DNA from: CBDCDJ01 sp965215355
GTDB lineage: Bacteria; Deinococcota; Deinococci; Deinococcales; Trueperaceae
Assembly (NCBI GenBank): GCA_965215355.1
Contig: CBDCDJ010000007.1
Coordinates: forward strand, 1,922,001-1,986,000
Direction of reading: 5' to 3'
DNA: 64,000 nucleotides
Under the pieces are notes generated by a model. The model saw only the letters and a program-made list of their open reading frames with translations, did no database searches and was not told where the DNA came from. The translations under genes were made by a program, and so were the position numbers. How positions within the stretch are numbered: position 1 is the stretch's first letter; each line of letters starts with the position of its first letter. Below, in pieces: positions 36,338-44,774 of the stretch.

Positions 36338-36846
36338 GGTTCGGGGTTGTCTTCCAGCCGGACCAGCAGCACCGGCACCTCCAGGTGCTTGACCACGTCC
36401 TGCGCCACGCTGCCGAGCAAAAAGCGGTCTAAGCCGGTGTGGGCATGGGTCGCCATCGCCACCACGTCGACGCGCTCTCGGTTGGCAAACTCGGCGATGC
36501 CCTTGACGGGCTCGCCGAACACCACCGTGGAGGACGCCTCGTAGCCTAAGCCTTGCAAACTCTCGACCTCCGCTTTCAGGTCTTCGGTGACTTGGGCGCG
36601 AAACTCGGCCAACTCCGCCTCGTCCTGAATCGGGTGCAGGAGGGTGGGCTCGTTGTACATGTAAAAGCCGTAGTCCACCCCGACCATCGCCGGTTGTGCG
36701 AGCGGGGCGGCGAGCGAGGCGGTGGTGGCGATGTGAAGAAGTCTGACCTGGTACTGCTCCGGCGGAAAAAGCTTGCGTGCGACCGGCAAAATTTGCGCGC
36801 TGAAGCCGGTGTTGTCCAGCGGCAACAGCAGCGTCAGCTTAGCCAC
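36328..36846 (-). CDS. Universal stress protein, UspA family
   Basis: A 172-residue Usp fold protein: KLTLLLPLDNTGFSAQILPVA at the start, VVFGEPVKGIAEFANRERVDVVAMATHAHTG, and the ATP-binding-type loop TGLDRFLLGSVAQDVVKH. An insertion around residues 55-100 is longer than in short Usp proteins. The start overlaps the upstream small gene by 8 bp, giving a two-gene unit. Its molecular role is not known beyond stress adaptation. Confidence 0.88.
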   Translation of the reverse strand: MAKLTLLLPLDNTGFSAQILPVARKLFPPEQYQVRLLHIATTASLAAPLAQPAMVGVDYGFYMYNEPTLLHPIQDEAELAEFRAQVTEDLKAEVESLQGLGYEASSTVVFGEPVKGIAEFANRERVDVVAMATHAHTGLDRFLLGSVAQDVVKHLEVPVLLVRLEDNPEPYS

Positions 36847-37084
36847 CGCTTTCTTGTTCGAGGATACTCGGGTCCTCGCGTCCGGGCAGGCCGTCTTCGG
36901 TGTCGGGGAACTCTTCGGTCAAGTCCCGGTCGGTGTTCTCGGGCAGTTTGATGGGCGGGTGTTCTTCCTCGCCCGGTACCGGGACGACCGGCTCTTCGCT
37001 CGGGCCGTCCAGGGGCGGCTCGTTCGGGTTGGGCAAACTGCCGGGGTCGGGCAGGTTTGCGCCGGGCTTGCGGTAGTCGCTCAT
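36839..37084 (-). CDS. Small Pro/Glu-rich acidic protein, hypothetical
   Basis: An 81-residue protein rich in Pro, Glu and Asp with no hydrophobic core (NPNEPPLDGPSEEPVVPVPG), so probably disordered. I recognise no family. The start is well supported by AAAAGGAGG about 6 nt upstream of the ATG. Coupled by overlap to usp downstream. A role with the stress protein is guesswork. Confidence 0.6.
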   Translation of the reverse strand: MSDYRKPGANLPDPGSLPNPNEPPLDGPSEEPVVPVPGEEEHPPIKLPENTDRDLTEEFPDTEDGLPGREDPSILEQESGG

Positions 37085-37102
37085 ACATACCTCCTTTTAG
37101 GC

Positions 37103-37132
37103 CTTCAGTACGTACCACTTCAGTACGTACCA
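37103..37132. repeat. 15-bp tandem repeat in the leader of the usp unit
   Basis: CTTCAGTACGTACCA occurs twice in tandem (37103-37117, 37118-37132), each with the palindrome GTACGTAC. It lies between the -10-like CATACT (minus, 37140-37135) and the start codon, the place for a repressor or leader element. Confidence 0.8.
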
Positions 37133-37140
37133 ACAGTATG

Positions 37141-37389
37141 CACCAAAAGAGCGGAAATAAAAAACAGCCTTCGCGCCACACTCGAGAAAGAGAAAAGCTG
37201 GTTTGCGCCTCTATACGGATTTTGATCGTACGCCCGATAAACTCAGCAGAGGTGTTGCGGTTTCGTATCTTCAGTCCGTACTCGTTTCACCTCGCTCCGC
37301 TCGGGTTTATTTCTTGAGTGAACTGGAAAGGGTCTAAGACAACCCGCTTTTGACCTTGGGTCCCGCTTTTCGGGTTACCACCGTCCGTA
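37141..37389. other. Gap between usp promoter and antiporter end
   Basis: No gene seen. Low GC in 37140-37300 compared with neighbours. No T-run hairpin recognised after the antiporter gene. Confidence 0.4.
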
Positions 37390-38763
37390 TCATGTAGAGC
37401 TGCCGCCCCGAGCAAACCGCTTTTGGTACCAGTTCATGAGCGGCGTGACCGACACGCCGTGGACAAGGGTACTGGCGGCAATGGTGACGAGCGTCAAGGA
37501 CAGCACTTTGTAGGCGACGCCGTCGGGCAGCCCGTGATTCTCGGCGTACATGAGGTAGTAGACCGAGCCGATACCGCGGATGCCGAACCAGGCGATAAAG
37601 CCTTCGCGCACGTCGTCGGTGTGCGAGCCCAACAGCCCCAACCACACCGCGATGGGGCGAATCACAAAAAACATCAAAGGCACGAACCACAAGGCTTCCC
37701 AGCTCCACTGGGCGTAGTACAGCAGCGCGCCGACGAGAACGACCATCGCCACCGCGCCGATGCGCTCGAACTGCTCGGTAAACCCCAGTACCGCCGAAGC
37801 CATGTAGGCCGGGGCTTTTTCGGGGTCGACCGCCATCTCCTCATCTTGGCCTTGCTGCGCGGCCGCGGCAACCTCCGCGCTGGCTGCGGCGTCCTCGTCG
37901 GCCGTACTCTCGTCTACGCCGTTTTCGTTCAGACCGTTTTCACTCGCGTAGTGACGCTCGACCGCCCGCAGTGCCAGACCCGCCGCGAACGCCGCCAGAA
38001 AAGCGTAGGTGTGCACCCACAGCGCCAAGCCGTAGGACAAAAAAACGAGCCCGAGCGCCAGAAAGTCGTCGAGCCCCACCGCCTCCCGGTGCTCTTTGCG
38101 CAGGTAGACCACGAGCCGACCCGTCGCGGCCCCCAACAGCGCGCCGACCGCCAAGCCGCCCAGGATGGCCCAGACGACGTCGAAGGCGAGCCAGCGCCAG
38201 CCGTACTCGCCGAGTTCGCGAAGACCTAACAGCCCCAACCCCAGCATCACAAAAGGAAACGCCGTACCGTCGTTGAAACCGGCCTCGCCGGTGAGCGCGA
38301 AACGCAGTTGGTCGCTGTCGCCCGGGTCTTCGAGCTGCACGTCCGAGGCCAGCACCGGGTCGGTGGGCGCGAGCACCGCGCCCAGGATGACCGCGCCGCC
38401 CAGCGGCAGCCCGAGCAGCCAAACCCCCACGCCGGTAATGAGCGCGACCGTCACGGTCATGGACACGAAAGCGAGCAGCAGGGGCAGCCGCCACCGAGCA
38501 TCGCGGAAGGGAATGCGCATTTTCAGGCCGGCCGCGAACAGCGACAAAACCACGACCGTCTCGGACAAGCGCTCGATGAACTCCACCTCACCCTCGCCGA
38601 GCGGGTTAAGCGTGAGCAAACCGAGCCCGAGCGGACCCACGAGCACCCCCGTCGCCAAATAAAGAATAGACGCGGACAAAGGCAGCCGCTTGAGAACGGA
38701 GGCCGCCAGGGCCATAAAGGTGAGCAGCAGGCCAACGATGATGAACCAGACGTAAAACCCCAT
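37390..38763 (-). CDS. Cation/proton antiporter, CPA1 (NhaP-like)
   Basis: A 457-residue membrane exchanger with about twelve helices. LGAVLAPTDPVLASDVQLEDPG and TGEAGFNDGTAFPFVMLG carry the CPA1 transport motif; the Asn-Asp in FNDGTA is the expected ion site. An acidic hydrophilic loop near residues 285-325 (NGLNENGVDESTADEDAAAS) is unusually Glu/Asp/Ala-rich and likely cytoplasmic. Imports protons and exports Na+ or K+. Two minus-strand TATAGT boxes occur near 38982-38996, upstream of a long leader. Confidence 0.9.
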   Translation of the reverse strand: MGFYVWFIIVGLLLTFMALAASVLKRLPLSASILYLATGVLVGPLGLGLLTLNPLGEGEVEFIERLSETVVVLSLFAAGLKMRIPFRDARWRLPLLLAFVSMTVTVALITGVGVWLLGLPLGGAVILGAVLAPTDPVLASDVQLEDPGDSDQLRFALTGEAGFNDGTAFPFVMLGLGLLGLRELGEYGWRWLAFDVVWAILGGLAVGALLGAATGRLVVYLRKEHREAVGLDDFLALGLVFLSYGLALWVHTYAFLAAFAAGLALRAVERHYASENGLNENGVDESTADEDAAASAEVAAAAQQGQDEEMAVDPEKAPAYMASAVLGFTEQFERIGAVAMVVLVGALLYYAQWSWEALWFVPLMFFVIRPIAVWLGLLGSHTDDVREGFIAWFGIRGIGSVYYLMYAENHGLPDGVAYKVLSLTLVTIAASTLVHGVSVTPLMNWYQKRFARGGSST

Positions 38764-39220
38764 CAGCCGGTCCCAAGTGCGGTCTCGAGCCCAAGCCGGT
38801 CCAGCCGACAGGCCGACCCCAAACTCGCTCTTGGTGTCGAACGCGCTCTCGCGTAAAGGTCGCAGACGAAGTTACGGACAGCAAACTTCTCGAACACTCG
38901 AATGGTGACCAACTACCTCTCGCAGTCAGCTCAGCCCCGGCTAGCCACAGGTCGGGCCAGAAAAGTGGAAGTTGGCCGCTGACTATAGAAACTATAGAAG
39001 ATGAAACCAAAAAGCCGTCATGAATGATTCGGCTCTCCAGCAATCGTACCGCAGAGTCGGCGGGGCAAAAGCTGTTTTCGTTTCATATGGCTCGAGCGCC
39101 GCCACCCCGGCCTCAGGGGTACCTCTTTAACTCCGAAAGCGGCGGCCCGCCCGGCTGGGTACAATGGCGAGGAGGGACGAGGTTCGGCATGGAAACCTCC
39201 GCACCTCAAAAGGAGGCAAC
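38764..39220. other. Intergenic region with divergent promoter elements
   Basis: About 457 bp between divergent genes. A tandem 9-mer ACTATAGAA (38982-38990, 38991-38999) makes two TATAGT boxes facing the antiporter. TACAAT at 39160-39165 faces the DUF302 gene. No RNA gene or long ORF recognised. Confidence 0.4.
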
Positions 39221-39673
39221 ATGAAACGTTTGTTCATTTTGGCGCTCCTGGTCACGGCGACGGTCTGGGCGCAAACACCCGCGGGGATGGTCATCCTGCA
39301 AAGCGCGAACGACATTGACACGACCCAAGCCAAGCTCGAGGCCGCCATCGAAGACGCCGACGGGCTCATGGTCATGACGGTCATCGACCACGCGGCCAAC
39401 GCCGAGGGCGCGGGGTTAGAACTGCGCCCGACCCGACTCGTCATCTTCGGCAACCCGAACGCGGGCACCCCGCTCATGCAGGCCGCGCAGACGGTCGCCA
39501 TCGACCTGCCCCAAAAGATGCTGATTTGGGAAGACGAGAACGGCGACGTGTTCGTGGCCTACAACAGCCCCTACTACCTCAAAGCGCGTCACGGCGTCGC
39601 AGGTCAAGACGAGCGCTTCGCCACCATCAGCGGCCTGCTCGACAAGCTCGCCTCCTCCGCCACCGCACCGTAA
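39221..39673 (+). CDS. DUF302-domain secreted protein
   Basis: A 150-residue exported protein: signal peptide MKRLFILALLVTATVWAQ, then DUF302, a domain with a ferredoxin-like duplicated fold of unknown role. Typical stretches are KLEAAIEDADGLMVMTVIDHAANA, RLVIFGNPNAGTPLMQAAQTVAIDLP and YNSPYYLKARHGV. The ATG at 39221 follows AAAGGAGG. A single gene in the + direction before Pcs, 87 bp away. Confidence 0.88.
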   Translation: MKRLFILALLVTATVWAQTPAGMVILQSANDIDTTQAKLEAAIEDADGLMVMTVIDHAANAEGAGLELRPTRLVIFGNPNAGTPLMQAAQTVAIDLPQKMLIWEDENGDVFVAYNSPYYLKARHGVAGQDERFATISGLLDKLASSATAP

Positions 39674-39749
39674 AGGGTAAGGGAGGTAGGGAGCCGAAGT
39701 CTTTTCTCCTCCGCCAACATTCTTGAAGAACCCCCAACCCCCCGCGTGG

Positions 39750-39755
39750 TAGCTT
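39750..39755 (+). promoter_or_regulatory. -10 box TAGCTT for pcs-like gene
   Basis: TAGCTT, 5 nt, then ATG at 39761 and no ribosome site. Confidence 0.35.
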
Positions 39756-39760
39756 AACTC

Positions 39761-40486
39761 ATGGCTTTCTTTCGTCGCCACCGGGCTTACCTCGTCCACG
39801 TCTACACTGCTTCGACCCTCGTGTTCGTGGTGTTGGGCATGGAGTGGGTGCTGAGCGGCGACTACGGCCTCGCGCTCGGCATGATGGCGGTGACCATTCT
39901 CATCGACGCGACCGACGGCCTGTTGGCGCGGCGCTTTCGGGTCAAGGAAACGGCGAGCGGGGTGGACGGCGCGCTGCTCGACAACATCGTCGACTTCTTA
40001 AGCTACGTGGCGCTGCCGATGCTGTTCTTGCTCAAGGCGGAGATGCTGCTGTTACCGGTGACGCTGTGGGTGTCGTTCGTGATGTTCGCCAGCGCCTTCG
40101 GTTTCTCGCGCACCACGGCCAAGCTCGCCGACAAAGGCTTTTTTGTGGGCTTTCCGTCGTACTGGAACATTCTCGTTTTTTACCTGTACCTGCTGGGTAC
40201 GCCGGCGGCGCTCAACACGCTGCTGGTGGTGGTGCTGTCGCTGTTGGTGTTCGTGCCCGTCCGGTTTTTGTACGTGAGTCGCTTGTCGAAAGGGCGCAGG
40301 CTGCACTTCGCGCTCGGGGCGGTGTGGGGTCTGTTCGGTCTCGTGGCGCTGTTTTTGCCGGCGGGCGAGGTCAGGACGAACCTGCTTTACTTGTCGCTCG
40401 TTTACCCGGTCTTTTACACCGCACACTCGCTCTGGCTGGACTTGAAAGACCGTCAACCCGGTTTGCTCTCCCGGCTCGGGCTGTGA
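39761..40486 (+). CDS. pcs: Phosphatidylcholine synthase-like CDP-alcohol phosphotransferase
   Basis: A 241-residue membrane enzyme of the CDP-alcohol phosphatidyltransferase superfamily. The motif DGLLARRFRVKETASGVDGALLDNIVD fits the spacing DG-x2-AR-x12-G-x3-D-x3-D known for bacterial Pcs, which condenses CDP-diacylglycerol with choline directly. The later GFPSYWNILVFYLYLLG is also Pcs-like. About eight hydrophobic segments. Choline is presumed to be taken up; no choline transporter or LPS gene is near. The end overlaps the convergent aroE by 34 bp. Confidence 0.8.
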   Translation: MAFFRRHRAYLVHVYTASTLVFVVLGMEWVLSGDYGLALGMMAVTILIDATDGLLARRFRVKETASGVDGALLDNIVDFLSYVALPMLFLLKAEMLLLPVTLWVSFVMFASAFGFSRTTAKLADKGFFVGFPSYWNILVFYLYLLGTPAALNTLLVVVLSLLVFVPVRFLYVSRLSKGRRLHFALGAVWGLFGLVALFLPAGEVRTNLLYLSLVYPVFYTAHSLWLDLKDRQPGLLSRLGL

Positions 40487-41316
40487 GCCAAGGCCGAGCG
40501 TGCCGCCCCGAACATCACCCCTGTCGGGGCGTTGCGGCCCGTCCAACACCGAAACGCCTCCGCCCCCTGGTAAACGAGCATCGGCAGGCCGTTTTGGGTT
40601 TGCAGACCGGCGGCGTGGGCGTCTCGAAGCAGCCGGGTCCGTTCGGGCCGGTAGACGAGGTCGCAGACGAGGCCGGTCTCAGGCAGCACGCCCGCAGGCA
40701 GGGGCGACGCGTCCGGGTCGACGCCGCCCCGCTCCATCCCGACCGAGGTCGTGTTGACGAGCAAGTCGGCTCGCCGCACCGCTTCGGGCAAGGTTTCTTC
40801 GCCCAAAACCCCCACCTCTCCCAACGTCCCGAAGTCGGTGGCGAGGGCTCGAGCCTTGTCAGAGGTTCGGTTGTAGATGTGCAAACGCGCGACGCCCGCC
40901 CTCAACAGGGCGTAGACGGCCGCCCGCGCCGCGCCGCCCGCGCCGAGCACGACGGCTGTGGCGCCGGCAAGCTCGAAGCCGGCGTCCTCCCGGAGCGCCC
41001 GCAGAAAGCCGCTAGCGTCGGTGTTGTGGCCGAGCAAGCGCCCTCGGTCGACGACGGTGTTGACCGCGCCGACCGCCACAGCCGCGTCGGTCAGGGTGTC
41101 GAGCAGGGGTAAGACCGCCAGTTTGTGAGGAATGGTGATGTTCGCGCCGAGAACGTCGGGGGTGCGCAGGAACGCTACGACCTCGCTCAGGTCTGCGGGC
41201 GCGACGTCGCGCGCTTCGTAACGCGCCTCTATCCCCAAGGCTGCAAACGCGGCGTTGTGCATGGCCGGGCTGACACTGTGTCCCGCCGGGTGGGCGAGCA
41301 GGAAGACCCGCTTCAC
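40453..41316 (-). CDS. aroE: Shikimate dehydrogenase
   Basis: NADP-dependent reduction of 3-dehydroshikimate to shikimate in aromatic amino acid synthesis. The 287-residue protein has the substrate motif PAGHSVSPAMHNAAF, NITIPHKLAVLPLLD with the catalytic Lys, the GAGGAARAAVYALL cofactor loop, and NTTSVGM. The start overlaps ltaE by 4 bp (ATGA) and the 3' end overlaps the Pcs-like gene by 34 bp on the opposite strand. AroE rather than the YdiB branch is assumed. Confidence 0.94.
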   Translation of the reverse strand: MKRVFLLAHPAGHSVSPAMHNAAFAALGIEARYEARDVAPADLSEVVAFLRTPDVLGANITIPHKLAVLPLLDTLTDAAVAVGAVNTVVDRGRLLGHNTDASGFLRALREDAGFELAGATAVVLGAGGAARAAVYALLRAGVARLHIYNRTSDKARALATDFGTLGEVGVLGEETLPEAVRRADLLVNTTSVGMERGGVDPDASPLPAGVLPETGLVCDLVYRPERTRLLRDAHAAGLQTQNGLPMLVYQGAEAFRCWTGRNAPTGVMFGAARSALAHSPSRESKPG

Positions 41317-42347
41317 GCCCCCACAGCGCGGCGCTCGAGCAACGCGGCCAGTACCTCCAGGGTCTTGTCGATGTCCGCGTCGCTGACCTCGTAGTGCGTG
41401 ACGAGCCGAATCGTCGTGGGCGTCATCGCGTTGCTGAGCACGCCTGCACCCTTCATCGCTTCGGCGAGGGCGGGCGCGTCTTGCACTGCGAAGTAGACCA
41501 TGTTGGTTTGAACGGCACCCAGGTCGAGGGTGACGCCGGGCAACGCGGCCAAGCCCTCGGCCAAGCGCCGCGCCCGAGCGTGGTCCTCGCTAAGACGTTC
41601 AACCATCGTTTCGAGCGCGACGAGGCCCGCGGCGGCGAGCACGCCCGCCTGCCGCATCCCGCCGCCGAGCATCTTGCGGTAGCGGTGGGCGCGCTTGACG
41701 AACGCGCTCGAGCCCAGCAGCACCGTCCCCACCGGGGCCGCCAGGCCCTTGCTCAAGCAGAGCGAGGCCGAGTCGAAGGGGGCGCAGAGTTCGGCGATTG
41801 CCACCCCCAGGGCGGCGGCGGCGTTGAAAGCTCGAGCGCCGTCCAAGTGCAGCGGCAAGCCCTCCTCCCGCGCGACCTGCGCGATTTCCCAGCAGCGCTC
41901 CAAAGGCACGACGGTGCCGCCCGCCTTGTTGTGGGTGTTCTCTAAAACGATCAGCCCGGTCGGCGCTTGGTGGACGCTGTGGTGAACCGCGGCGCGCACG
42001 CTTTCCACCGCCGGCACCCCTTGCGGTGCCGGGACGAGCCGTGGCACAAGCCCGCTCACCACCGCGAACGCGCCGATTTCGTACTCGTAGATGTGTGCGC
42101 CCTCGGGCGCGATGACCTCCTCGCCGCGGCCCGTGTGGGTCGCCAGCGCGACCTGGTTGCTCATGCTGCCGGTCGGCATGAACAGGCCCGCCTCGAACCC
42201 GGCGCGCTCGGCCAGCATGTCTTGAAGTCGGTTGAGGGTCGGGTCTTCCCCGTAAACGTCGTCGCCGACCACGGCCTCGGCCATCGCGCGGCGCATCTCT
42301 GGGGTCGGGCGGGTCACGGTGTCTGAACGGAGGTCGATGGGGTGCAT
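41313..42347 (-). CDS. ltaE: Threonine aldolase
   Basis: PLP enzyme cleaving L-threonine or allo-threonine to glycine and acetaldehyde. The 344-residue protein begins IDLRSDTVTRPTPEMRRAMAEA, contains GDDVYGEDPTLNRLQDMLAE, the segment HLDGARAFNAAAALG and the cofactor Lys in SLCLSKGLAAPVG. ATG at 42347 lies 6 nt after a -10 box. Coupled to aroE downstream. Confidence 0.93.
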   Translation of the reverse strand: MHPIDLRSDTVTRPTPEMRRAMAEAVVGDDVYGEDPTLNRLQDMLAERAGFEAGLFMPTGSMSNQVALATHTGRGEEVIAPEGAHIYEYEIGAFAVVSGLVPRLVPAPQGVPAVESVRAAVHHSVHQAPTGLIVLENTHNKAGGTVVPLERCWEIAQVAREEGLPLHLDGARAFNAAAALGVAIAELCAPFDSASLCLSKGLAAPVGTVLLGSSAFVKRAHRYRKMLGGGMRQAGVLAAAGLVALETMVERLSEDHARARRLAEGLAALPGVTLDLGAVQTNMVYFAVQDAPALAEAMKGAGVLSNAMTPTTIRLVTHYEVSDADIDKTLEVLAALLERRAVGA

Positions 42348-42353
42348 AGCTTA

Positions 42354-42359
42354 AGTTTA
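42354..42359 (-). promoter_or_regulatory. -10 box TAAACT for ltaE-aroE
   Basis: Minus-strand TAAACT, 6 nt, then ATG at 42347; no ribosome site. Confidence 0.5.
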
Positions 42360-42382
42360 CCGTTTCTCCTGAGCGAGAGATG

Positions 42383-42408
42383 CAAAAAGGAGGGCAGTTG
42401 AGCCCTCC
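42383..42408 (-). terminator. Intrinsic terminator after the SPOR-rex-lipoprotein operon
   Basis: Minus-strand arms GGAGGGC/GCCCTCC with a 6-nt loop followed by TTTTTG. It ends the operon running 45913-42472. Confidence 0.85.
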
Positions 42409-42471
42409 TCCAAGGGATGCTTGTAAACGACAGGGTAGTCCAACAGAGGGTTAAAACAACAGCGGAGTTGG

Positions 42472-43524
42472 CTAGGGTGCGGAGGGTGCCGTCCCCACCG
42501 TGACCGCAACCTGCCCAATAGCCACTGCTCCGTTTATATCCTTGATGGTGTAAGCAAAGGTGTCCGTGCCCGTAAAGCCGGGGTTGGGTGTGTACTGCAC
42601 CAGGGCCTCACCCAGTATCGTGACCGTTCCGTTGGCAGCCGGTGTGACCGCCGTGACGAGAAGCGCGTCGCCGTCTGGGTCGGAGTCGTTCGCCAGAACA
42701 TCAACTGTCACGGGTTGATTGACCGCCGTCACCGCCTCGTCGTTTTCTGCAACAGGAGATTCGTTGTTGAAAACGTTGAAAGCGTACGACTCGAACACGG
42801 CCTCGTTTACGCCGTTGACGGCGTAAACGGAGAAGGTATGACTGCCGTTGCCCAGTTCTGCGGTGTCGATGCTCGTAGCGTAGCCGGGCACAGTGCTGCT
42901 ATGAACCGTCTCGCCGTCCACGGCAACCTCGAGGTACTGGATACCGCTTTCCGGGTCGGCCACCGAGGCAGACAGAGAAACATTTCCTTTTTGCGGTCCC
43001 TGTGGCACCGAAGCCCTGACGACCGGCAAACTACCGTCGACCATGACCGCGGCCCGGTAGAGTGCGTTGTCCTGGCCCTTGTCGTCGGTGGCGATAACCT
43101 CCAACTCAGCGGGAACCAGTCCCGTTTTAGCGCCCTGAAAAGGCACGACGAAAGTGAAAGGATTTCGGAAAATTTCCTCGTCTACGTCGGCGTTCAAGGT
43201 GTCGCGCCAGACTTCGCTGTAGACCAGGTCGCCGACGCTGTTCTGGCTGCCCTGCCGCAGGATGAGGGTGACTTCTACAACCTGCCGCTCGTCGGAGGAG
43301 GTCACTTCGACCGGAACCCTGTTGGGCGTCGTCGTGTTGCTGTTGGGATCGTACAATTGCGCTGCAGGAGCAAGGATAACGCCGCCCGAGGGTTTGCGCG
43401 CCTCGAGCCCGTTAATGGTCGCCAGCGAGGTCTGCGGTGCCGTGTCCGGGACGATGTCGAGGGCGCTGTTGCAGGCACTCAGCAAGACAACCAAGGCTGT
43501 CAGCAAAAAGAATCTAAGCTTCAC
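42472..43524 (-). CDS. Lipoprotein with Ig-like / cadherin-like repeat
   Basis: A 350-residue outer-envelope lipoprotein: MKLRFFLLTALVVLLSACNS has lipobox LSAC. Middle regions are Ig-like (SVADPESGIQYLEVAVDGET and GSHTFSVYAVNGVNEAVFES). The C-terminal module SPVAENDEAVTAVNQPVTVD with VLANDSDPDGDALLV and NPGFTGTDTFAYTI is a tandem-repeat adhesin-type (VCBS/Big_9-like) domain. It is 6 bp after the upstream lipoprotein stop. GC is lower than the average here. Ligand unknown. Confidence 0.8.
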   Translation of the reverse strand: MKLRFFLLTALVVLLSACNSALDIVPDTAPQTSLATINGLEARKPSGGVILAPAAQLYDPNSNTTTPNRVPVEVTSSDERQVVEVTLILRQGSQNSVGDLVYSEVWRDTLNADVDEEIFRNPFTFVVPFQGAKTGLVPAELEVIATDDKGQDNALYRAAVMVDGSLPVVRASVPQGPQKGNVSLSASVADPESGIQYLEVAVDGETVHSSTVPGYATSIDTAELGNGSHTFSVYAVNGVNEAVFESYAFNVFNNESPVAENDEAVTAVNQPVTVDVLANDSDPDGDALLVTAVTPAANGTVTILGEALVQYTPNPGFTGTDTFAYTIKDINGAVAIGQVAVTVGTAPSAP

Positions 43525-43530
43525 AGGAAG

Positions 43531-44136
43531 TTACTGTCCTACCGGCACTTGAATAGCTACACGGTAAGGCCCGGACCGGAAGGCTGAATTCAAATCATCT
43601 GTGCCGTAGAGGTAAATATCTGCTTTCGCACCCACGGCCCCCCCCGAAAAGAGGATTCTGTAGGTCTCAGCCGCTATAGAAATAGGAAGAAAAAAGCCAC
43701 TTGAGGAGGTCACTTCTGGCCCTCTTGCATACCTGACGCCTTCAGAATCGAAGCGGCAACCGAGTAGCTCACTCCCGACAACCGGCAGCGGCTCGGTGCA
43801 AGTCATCCCAGCAGGCACATAAACATTTAGCGAACCTTGGCTGTTGACGACGCTGTCGCCAGGGAAAAGCGGATTGCCGCTCGAATCGTAAAACTCTATC
43901 GCGTAACCTTCAACTGTGGCCCCGATAGCACCTGCTCGACTGGTAAAAGTAAGGGTATGACTCGGAATAGTGAATGTCACGATACCCGTTTCTTGGTCGA
44001 TATCGTAGTCGAAACCGATAGGATTAGGAGTGACACGCAGGTCTATTTGAGGTTTGTTGACCCCCAAATTAAAGCCGCAGCTCGAGAGCAGCAGCAGCAA
44101 AACAGCAGCTTTCGACACGTTCCATAATTGTTTCAT
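43531..44136 (-). CDS. Lipoprotein of unknown function
   Basis: A 201-residue lipoprotein with signal sequence MKQLWNVSKAAVLLLLLSSCGF and lipobox LSSC. No recognised domain; the sequence is predicted beta-rich (IVTFTIPSHTLTFTSRAGAI, GSLNVYVPAGMTCTEPLPVV) with two or more Cys. The ATG overlaps the rex stop (ATGA). Lower GC than its neighbours, suggesting a faster-evolving or acquired gene. Confidence 0.65.
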   Translation of the reverse strand: MKQLWNVSKAAVLLLLLSSCGFNLGVNKPQIDLRVTPNPIGFDYDIDQETGIVTFTIPSHTLTFTSRAGAIGATVEGYAIEFYDSSGNPLFPGDSVVNSQGSLNVYVPAGMTCTEPLPVVGSELLGCRFDSEGVRYARGPEVTSSSGFFLPISIAAETYRILFSGGAVGAKADIYLYGTDDLNSAFRSGPYRVAIQVPVGQ

Positions 44137-44774
44137 GCAAGCTCCTCCTTGAGCTGTGGATTAACAATATAGAACGAAAGTCTTTTCAAGCCAGCTAAAA
44201 AATCCACAGGTTCAACGTGAACGTCGCTCGGCACGTTGATGACGCGCGGGGCGAAGTTGAGGATGCCGCGCACCCCCGCCGCGACGAGCGCGTCGGCGGC
44301 GTCTTGCGCGGCGTCTTGAGGAACCGTCAAAAAGCCGATATCCACGCCTTTTTCCTTGACAACGCGGGGAAGCTCGCGGGTGTGATGCACCTCCAAACCC
44401 GCGACTGCCTGGCCGACCCGGGTGGGGTCGATGTCGAAGAACGCCTTGAGTGAAAAGTCGTACTGGTCGAAGTTGGGGTAGTGGGCGAGCGCTTCGCCCA
44501 GACGGCCCATCCCGACGATGCCGACGTTCCAGGCGCGCGTCAAACCCAAAATACGGCGCAACTCGCGGCGCAGCGTGGGCACGGTGTAGCCCGCGCCGCG
44601 CGTGCCGAAGCGCCCGAAGTAGGCGAGGTCTTTGCGCACCTGAAAGGCCGAAACCTGCGCCTCGTCGGCGAGCTGTTCGGAAGAGGTGTTCTTGATTCCC
44701 TGCGCTTCCAAGTCACTCAGGATGCGCAAGTAAGTGACCAAACGGCTGATGGTGGCGGTGGGAATCGTCGACAT
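44133..44774 (-). CDS. rex: Redox-sensing transcriptional repressor Rex
   Basis: A 213-residue NADH/NAD+ sensor: winged helix at the N-terminus (ISRLVTYLRILSDLEAQGIK, SSEQLADEAQVSAFQVRKDLAYFG), then a Rossmann domain (NVGIVGMGRLGEALAHYPNF). High NADH releases it from DNA so that respiratory and fermentative genes are expressed. No obvious TTGTTAA-type operator was identified in the upstream region. Start overlaps the SPOR gene stop as TGATG. Confidence 0.95.
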   Translation of the reverse strand: MSTIPTATISRLVTYLRILSDLEAQGIKNTSSEQLADEAQVSAFQVRKDLAYFGRFGTRGAGYTVPTLRRELRRILGLTRAWNVGIVGMGRLGEALAHYPNFDQYDFSLKAFFDIDPTRVGQAVAGLEVHHTRELPRVVKEKGVDIGFLTVPQDAAQDAADALVAAGVRGILNFAPRVINVPSDVHVEPVDFLAGLKRLSFYIVNPQLKEELA

